64,000 nt of DNA from Phormidium ambiguum IAM M-71 (GTDB taxonomy: Bacteria > Cyanobacteriota > Cyanobacteriia > Cyanobacteriales > Aerosakkonemataceae), in assembly GCF_001904725.1 (NCBI RefSeq), contig NZ_MRCE01000023.1, forward strand, positions 32,527 to 96,526. Reading direction: 5' to 3'. Under the pieces are notes generated by a model. The model ran no database searches and was not told the DNA's origin. It worked only from the letters and a program-made list of their open reading frames with translations. A program made the position numbers and the translations under genes. Shown here piece by piece: positions 58,185-64,000 of the stretch. Within the stretch, counting starts at the first letter, position 1. Each line of letters opens with the position of its first letter.

Positions 58185-59561
58185 ATGACTGTTAATAATT
58201 CTGAATCGGGATTTAATAAAATTAAAAAGTACTGGCGGGGTGAGTTATTACCTTTGTTAGCAGATTTGCGCTTGGCAATTTTGTTGCTGTTGGCGATCGC
58301 ACTTTTTAGCATCAGTGGTACAGTAATCGAACAAGGTCAATCTGCTCAATTTTATCAAGCTAATTATCCCGAACATCCCGCTTTATTTGGCTTTCTCACT
58401 TGGAAAGTTATACTCATTATTGGCTTAGACCATGTATATCATACTTGGTGGTTTTTATCCCTATTAATCTTATTTGGTTCTAGTCTCACTGCTTGTACGT
58501 TTACTCGCCAGTTTCCCGCATTGAAAGCAGCGAGAAATTGGAAATTTTATGATAAACCTCGGCAATTTGAAAAATTAGCTTTGAGTGCAGAGTTAAACGC
58601 AGGTAATTTTAATTCTTTATTACCAGAATTACAAAAACGCAGTTATCTAATTTTTCAAGAAGGCAATTCTTTATATGCGCGAAAAGGTATAGCTGGAAGA
58701 ATCGGCCCGATCGTTGTTCATGCCAGTATGCTAATAATTTTAGCAGGGTCAATTTGGGGAAGTGTTACTGGATTTGTTGCCCAAGAAATGATTCCTAGCG
58801 GACAAACTTTTCTAGTAAAAAATATAGTTGATGCGGGGCCGTTAGCCGCAGCACAAGTTCCTAAAGATTGGGCAGTTAAAGTTAACCGTTTTTGGATTGA
58901 TTACACGCCAGAAGGCGGGATTGACCAATTTTATTCTGATTTATCAGTTGTAGATAAAGAAGGTAAAGAAGTCGATCGCCAAACCATTTATGTCAACAAA
59001 CCTCTGCGTCATCAAGGCGTAACTTTCTATCAAACAGATTGGGGAATTTCCGCAGTTAAATTCCAGTTTAATAATAGCCCAATTTTCCAACTACCGATGG
59101 CGCAACTAGACACTAATGGAAAAGGCAGAATTTGGGGAACTTGGATTCCTACAAAACCAGATTTAAGTGAAGGCGTTTCCTTAGTTACTAAAGATTTGCA
59201 GGGAACTTTATTAATCTATGATGCCACTGGAAAATTAATCTCAACTGTCCGTAGTGGAATGACTACCGAAGTCAACGGAGTGAAACTGAAAATTTTAGAA
59301 GTTATTGGCAGTACGGGATTACAAATCAAAGCAGATCCAGGTATTCCTATAGTTTACGCTGGTTTTGGTTTGCTGATGTTGGGTGTGATTATGAGTTATA
59401 TTTCCCACTCCCAAATATGGGCTTTAGAACAAAATGGCAAACTGTATATTGGTGGAAGAACCAATCGCGCCCAAGTTGCTTTTGAAAGAGAAATCATTGA
59501 AATTTTACAAGCATTAAAAACATCTTCCCTGCCGATAATTCCATCTGAAACCCTCGTTTAA
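58185..59561 (+). CDS. ccs1: cytochrome c biogenesis protein Ccs1 (ResB)
   Basis: A 458-residue membrane protein of the system II haem-handling complex (with CcsA), joining haem to apocytochrome c on the lumen side. It has helices near 24-46, 80-102, about 176-200 and a C-terminal one ([22 protein letters not shown]). A large lumenal domain lies between ([38 protein letters not shown]). ResB/Ccs1 text is typical throughout. It overlaps the end of the MarR gene by 4 bp. Confidence 0.94.
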   Translation: MTVNNSESGFNKIKKYWRGELLPLLADLRLAILLLLAIALFSISGTVIEQGQSAQFYQANYPEHPALFGFLTWKVILIIGLDHVYHTWWFLSLLILFGSSLTACTFTRQFPALKAARNWKFYDKPRQFEKLALSAELNAGNFNSLLPELQKRSYLIFQEGNSLYARKGIAGRIGPIVVHASMLIILAGSIWGSVTGFVAQEMIPSGQTFLVKNIVDAGPLAAAQVPKDWAVKVNRFWIDYTPEGGIDQFYSDLSVVDKEGKEVDRQTIYVNKPLRHQGVTFYQTDWGISAVKFQFNNSPIFQLPMAQLDTNGKGRIWGTWIPTKPDLSEGVSLVTKDLQGTLLIYDATGKLISTVRSGMTTEVNGVKLKILEVIGSTGLQIKADPGIPIVYAGFGLLMLGVIMSYISHSQIWALEQNGKLYIGGRTNRAQVAFEREIIEILQALKTSSLPIIPSETLV

Positions 59562-60076
59562 TCAGAATTAAAACCTGATAAACCCGACAACAACTTCAAT
59601 AATAATAGATATAACTGCTGTTGTTCTTTGTCATCTAAAACTGAAAGCAATTGCCGTTCATTTTCCAAGTATTTCGGAATAATTTCGTCTACCAAACTTT
59701 CCCCTGAAGGCGTTAGTTGTACTAACCACCTTCTTCGATCTCCTGGTACAGCTTGGCGTTTGACTAAACCTCTCTCTTCCAAGCGATCGACTCGATTGGT
59801 GATTGAAGCAGGTGTCACTAACACAAATTGGGCAAGTTGAGTTAAAGTCATACCTTCAGGTGGCGCAGAACAGCGCAAGGTAGCCAGTAATCCGAATGTA
59901 GCAGCATTCAAATCGTATTTAGAGAAGAGTTTTTCTGTAAATTTTTCCTCCTCCAAGGCAGTACGGCGAATGGCTAAAACTGTTACCATTGACGAAGGAT
60001 CGATATCAGGGCGCGTTTTTTGCCAATCGCGTTGAACCTGTGCCAAAATTTCTACATTATTCATTGCTGCATTCAC
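59558..60076 (-). CDS. MarR family transcriptional regulator
   Basis: A 172-residue winged-helix repressor. The helix-turn-helix reads [32 protein letters not shown], and [13 protein letters not shown] is the wing with the family's Asp-Arg-Arg. It acts as a dimer, usually released by a small phenolic or oxidant ligand. The neighbours give no clear target; it converges on ccs1 with a 4-bp overlap. Autoregulation is typical in the family but no operator is obvious to me. Confidence 0.92.
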   Translation of the reverse strand: MNAAMNNVEILAQVQRDWQKTRPDIDPSSMVTVLAIRRTALEEEKFTEKLFSKYDLNAATFGLLATLRCSAPPEGMTLTQLAQFVLVTPASITNRVDRLEERGLVKRQAVPGDRRRWLVQLTPSGESLVDEIIPKYLENERQLLSVLDDKEQQQLYLLLLKLLSGLSGFNSD

Positions 60077-60240
60077 TCAGTTGTGCCTACAACTTATTTT
60101 GAAACTTAAATATTGACAACCTAAGTATAAGCTCAATCCAGTAAAATATACTAATTTTTGCTACTTAAAATATTTATTCCCATAAAAATTATTATCAGAG
60201 TTATTCTGTCAATATCAATACAATATTTCATCAAAAAAAG

Positions 60241-60262
60241 CGAGGAAAAAATCATTTCCTCG
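60241..60262 (-). terminator. terminator after queF
   Basis: CGAGGAAA (60241-60248) pairs with TTTCCTCG (60255-60262). On the minus strand it is followed by C and seven T. It lies 40 bp after the queF stop. Confidence 0.88.
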
Positions 60263-60301
60263 TCAATAAGCTACTACACGCTTAGTTTGTCTTTATTTAA
60301 C

Positions 60302-60727
60302 TCAGGAATTACGCTGATGGCTTACTTCAATTACTGTATGTACATTTCCTCTAGGTGCAAAATCCCCTTTAACAGTGGCTTCTAAAGGGTCGCAAGCGGC
60401 AACAAAATCATCTAAAATTTGATTAATAGATTCTTCATGGGAAATGTAGCGATCGCGGAAACTGTTAATATAAAGTTTCAAAGATTTTAACTCTACAACT
60501 TTTTCATTAGGTACATAACTGATATAAATTGTGGCAAAATCTGGATATCCAGAAAACGGACACTTACAAGTAAATTCAGGCAAACTAATATTAACATCGT
60601 AGCGTCTGCCAATGCGCGGATTGGGGAAAGTAATTAACTGCCCTTCAGCAATCAAACGTTCGCCATATTTCATTTCTGAACTTTCTTCTACTTCAGAATT
60701 ATTTGGATTAAAAGATTGCGTTGTCAT
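60302..60727 (-). CDS. queF: NADPH-dependent preQ0 reductase (7-cyano-7-deazaguanine reductase)
   Basis: A 141-residue unimodular QueF that reduces the nitrile preQ0 to preQ1 in queuosine synthesis. C56 in CKCPFSGYPDFA forms the thioimide with the substrate. VELKSLKLYINSFRDRYISHE is the NADPH and QueF motif, and DFAPRGNVHTVIEVSH the final strand. Short form, as in Bacillus. A small acidic-Cys protein gene begins 12 bp upstream on the same strand; a terminator follows. Confidence 0.96.
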   Translation of the reverse strand: MTTQSFNPNNSEVEESSEMKYGERLIAEGQLITFPNPRIGRRYDVNISLPEFTCKCPFSGYPDFATIYISYVPNEKVVELKSLKLYINSFRDRYISHEESINQILDDFVAACDPLEATVKGDFAPRGNVHTVIEVSHQRNS

Positions 60728-60738
60728 AAACTATTTGC

Positions 60739-61182
60739 TTAAAAACCTTTTTGTTTCTCTTCCCAATCGGGACAGCTTTCACTTTCACAACCGTAAGGGT
60801 GCATCCCGCAAACCAACAAATTACCACTATAAAGTTGTCCATGAAAATGACGGCAACCAATACAAGCAGGATGAAATTCTGCTGAAGGTTCTACCCAATC
60901 AGTTATTGGCCAATCACTTTCAAAATGAACTTCATCGAAATCTAAATAAGCAGGCTCAAATATATTACTAACAAATTGCTCAAACTCAAAATTAAAATTA
61001 TTTTGCCATTGATTAACAAACTCTTCTGGGTTTTTAGCAAACGCATCAAAAGCTTCTGCAAAAGCTTCTGATGCTTCTGACACAACTTCTGAAACTTCAT
61101 TCAGAACTTCATCAAAGAATTTTTCTACTTCATCTACCACAGTGTCTAACATAACAAACCAATTTTTTTGCCAATCTTCCAT
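60739..61182 (-). CDS. acidic helical protein with C-terminal Cys cluster
   Basis: A 147-residue soluble protein. The N-terminal half is a very acidic helix (EVEKFFDEVLNEVSEVVSEASEAF). The C-terminal third has CIGCRHFHG, LVCGMHPYGCES and a final CPDW: six Cys plus three His in about 30 residues, a probable metal- or Fe-S-binding site. Start is ATG 61182 (MEDWQKNWF); the longer TTG start at 61227 is less likely. It is 12 bp upstream of queF and probably cotranscribed. No family name recognised. Confidence 0.75.
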   Translation of the reverse strand: MEDWQKNWFVMLDTVVDEVEKFFDEVLNEVSEVVSEASEAFAEAFDAFAKNPEEFVNQWQNNFNFEFEQFVSNIFEPAYLDFDEVHFESDWPITDWVEPSAEFHPACIGCRHFHGQLYSGNLLVCGMHPYGCESESCPDWEEKQKGF

Positions 61183-61275
61183 AGTTCTTAAGCTGAGCTT
61201 GCCTTGAATTTTTATTTTTGGAGGCAAGCAGATAAACTTGATAATTTACACTTAATCATACACAATTATTGCAAG

Positions 61276-61653
61276 TTATTCTTGCTTAAGACGACGCAAC
61301 TCTTCTTGTAGTTGCATTACTTGTTGTCGCAAATTATCTACATTTTGTCCATCTGCCTTCACAGGTAAGTCTTCGTCTGAAGAAATTTCGATCGGACGTG
61401 GTTCAGAGCGATTACTCGTATTACTATTATTGCTAGATTCAATAGGTTGTTGTTGAGCGCGGTTGACCATTTCATCTACTAAGCGTTTGGCTTCTTCTGT
61501 AGTAATTTCGCCTTTCGCTACCATTTCATCAGCCAACTTTTGAGATTGTTCTCTTAATTCTGCTAATTTTTCACTTGCTGACTGAGCGGCAGAAGCAGCT
61601 ACCCCAACTCCCAGGTAAAACGCTTTCTTAACCAGATCTCCTAAACCAGCCAT
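61276..61653 (-). CDS. small coiled-coil (phasin-like) protein
   Basis: A 125-residue protein. A short hydrophobic stretch (LVKKAFYLGVGVAASAAQSA) leads to amphipathic helices (EKLAELREQSQKLADEMVAKG; TTEEAKRLVDEMV). The Asn/Ser-rich linker is followed by another coiled coil (NLRQQVMQLQEELRRLKQE). The pattern is like phasin-family or other granule-surface proteins; I cannot tell which. It starts 28 bp after the end of the SRP RNA on the same strand. Confidence 0.75.
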   Translation of the reverse strand: MAGLGDLVKKAFYLGVGVAASAAQSASEKLAELREQSQKLADEMVAKGEITTEEAKRLVDEMVNRAQQQPIESSNNSNTSNRSEPRPIEISSDEDLPVKADGQNVDNLRQQVMQLQEELRRLKQE

Positions 61654-61680
61654 AACTATTGAATGTTCTCAAAAAAGGGC

Positions 61681-61775
61681 GACCCGGAGTTTACGCCTAT
61701 CACAAGCATCTCGTATTGCTGCTACCTTCCGGTCCTGACAAGATTTGAGCGTTGTAATCGCATAAGTCCAGGTCT
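61681..61775 (-). ncRNA. ffs: signal recognition particle RNA, small (4.5S-like) type
   Basis: On the minus strand the core reads TTGTCAGGACCGGAAGGTAG followed by CAGC, the universal SRP RNA apical loop (GGAA tetraloop between CAGGACC and GGTAGCAGC). Ends GACCTGGA and TCCGGGTC pair over eight positions. The total is about 95 nt, the usual small bacterial type. A run of six T follows CCC just past 61681, as in a terminator. Confidence 0.93.
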
Positions 61776-61819
61776 AATCTGATAATAGCACGTTTGGAGA
61801 AAGTTTTGCGTTTTTATTT

Positions 61820-61928
61820 GGGATGAGGGAAAGGGAAAGGGGGAAAAGGGGAAAGGGGGAAAAGGGGGAAAGGGAAAAAGGGAATTTTTAGCTTCTGCCT
61901 TCTGCCTTCTGCCTTCTGCCTTCTGCCT
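61820..61928. repeat. STRR array between ffs and gloA
   Basis: GGGAAAGGGGGAAAA purine units in the left half, then TTCTGCC repeated about five times in the right half. Same class as the arrays at 9110 and 15812. Confidence 0.85.
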
Positions 61929-61948
61929 GCTCTCCTTGTTCGGAATGT

Positions 61949-62386
61949 CTATTGAGAGATTAATTTTGGTTCAGCTTCTTGCTTAACGGTTGCTGTTCCT
62001 TGGGTACCTAACTGGATTAACTCGACTTTATAGCCATCCGGGTCTTGAACAAAAGCAATAACGGTAGAACCATGTTTCATCGGCCCAGGTTCGCGGACTA
62101 CTTTACCACCTTGAGCTTTAATTTCTGCACAAGTAGCATAGATGTCATCAACTCCGATCGCAATATGCCCGTAAGCATCACCCAAATTGTACTGCTCAAC
62201 ACCCCAGTTATAAGTTAATTCCAAAACCGTGTGGTCGGACTCATCACCATAGCCAACAAAAGCCAAAGTAAACTTACCATCTGGATAATCTTTCTGCCTT
62301 AACAACTTCATACCCAAGACTTCAGTATAGAATTTGAGCGATTCTTCTAAGTTACCAACGCGCAACATTGTGTGTAGCAGCCGCAT
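61949..62386 (-). CDS. gloA: lactoylglutathione lyase (glyoxalase I)
   Basis: A 145-residue metal enzyme that isomerises the methylglyoxal-glutathione adduct to S-lactoylglutathione. [30 protein letters not shown] is the classic start with the metal His, VLELTYNWG holds a Glu ligand, and [12 protein letters not shown] and [11 protein letters not shown] carry the others. I prefer ATG 62386, since GGA is 9 nt upstream; ATG 62404 would add six residues. Single gene, following eno in the opposite direction. Confidence 0.95.
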   Translation of the reverse strand: MRLLHTMLRVGNLEESLKFYTEVLGMKLLRQKDYPDGKFTLAFVGYGDESDHTVLELTYNWGVEQYNLGDAYGHIAIGVDDIYATCAEIKAQGGKVVREPGPMKHGSTVIAFVQDPDGYKVELIQLGTQGTATVKQEAEPKLISQ

Positions 62387-62584
62387 GATTAATTCCAAAT
62401 CCATCGATTTTTGATTTTAGATTTTTGGTGAAATTTTTTCATCTACCCTGTATTTCTGCGCCTTTAGGGAAAACTTTTCTTTGAGCAACCTGATTCAAAG
62501 TATGCTTAATAATTAGGCAATATTGTTTAAATTTAAGGCTTACTGTAGGATTACGTCTTGTATTTTGCTGCTACAAGCGTTTAA

Positions 62585-63910
<1,326 letters not shown>

Positions 63911-64000
63911 GGGCAGGGGGGCAGAGGGGCAGGGAAAAGGGAATTTTACCTTCTGCCTTCTGCCTTCTGCCTTCTGCCTTCTGCCTTCTGCCTTCTGCCT
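63911..64000. repeat. STRR array, continues past window end
   Basis: GGGGCAGGGG units, then TTCTGCC repeated at least seven times to the last base. The array continues beyond the window. Confidence 0.85.

Noticed and set aside
60158..60385. 75-codon plus-strand frame over the queF end
   Set aside because: It spans the queF terminator and is antisense to queF; Ile/Ser-rich AT-biased text only.

Overview
The window is chromosomal DNA of a filamentous, phycobilisome-containing cyanobacterium. The signs are a complete allophycocyanin core set (apcF, apcE, apcA, apcB, apcC), two psaK genes, an ado/aar alkane pathway, an NtcA-type glnA promoter, abundant HIP1 octamers (GCGATCGC) and purine/pyrimidine heptamer-like STRR repeats. 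ApcE carries four REP linker domains, which fits a pentacylindrical phycobilisome core. I cannot name the genus; nothing in the window is specific to heterocyst formers.

Layout. 1-4705 (minus strand) is the least ordinary stretch: a three-gene cluster of a winged-helix protein, a large P-loop ATPase, and an edge-truncated fusion protein. The fusion has a DEDD 3'-5' exonuclease, an Fe-S PD-(D/E)XK nuclease and the start of an FtsK/HerA-like translocase. It is the best candidate here for an undescribed DNA-processing or defence system. 4829-16839 is mixed housekeeping: a glycosyltransferase, a DUF29 gene broken by a 23-bp insertion, the desA desaturase, thrC, DUF4112 and hydrolase genes, a CBS-domain histidine kinase and an orphan sugar ABC permease. 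17190-24625 holds ado, aar, accA, an SDR and folE, linking acetyl-CoA carboxylation and acyl-ACP to alkane synthesis. It is interrupted by two tandem minus-strand repeat proteins with RTX-like C-termini.

24794-31363 has trpF, two tandem psaK genes with TTG starts, an S2P-CBS protease, a DUF4278 protein, a lipoate ligase-family protein, a YbjN protein and a methyltransferase. 31533-34410 has glnA with a textbook NtcA-activated promoter, and apcF. 34653-48306 contains small membrane proteins, a 1303-aa two-partner-secretion exoprotein, a TPM-domain membrane protein, a precorrin-8X methylmutase-like gene, a zinc peptidase, dapB, several small cyanobacterial hypotheticals (including a 31-aa one-helix protein) and a second methyltransferase.

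48702-54139 is the phycobilisome core cluster apcE // apcA-apcB-apcC, with a terminator after apcE, a structured apcB-apcC spacer and a strong terminator after apcC. 54280-64000 holds ftsW, VOC and hydrolase-like genes (one a probable pseudoenzyme), ccdA and ccs1 for cytochrome c maturation, a MarR regulator, queF, the small SRP RNA (ffs), gloA and eno, ending in an STRR array. I saw no tRNA, rRNA, CRISPR array, transposase or phage gene.
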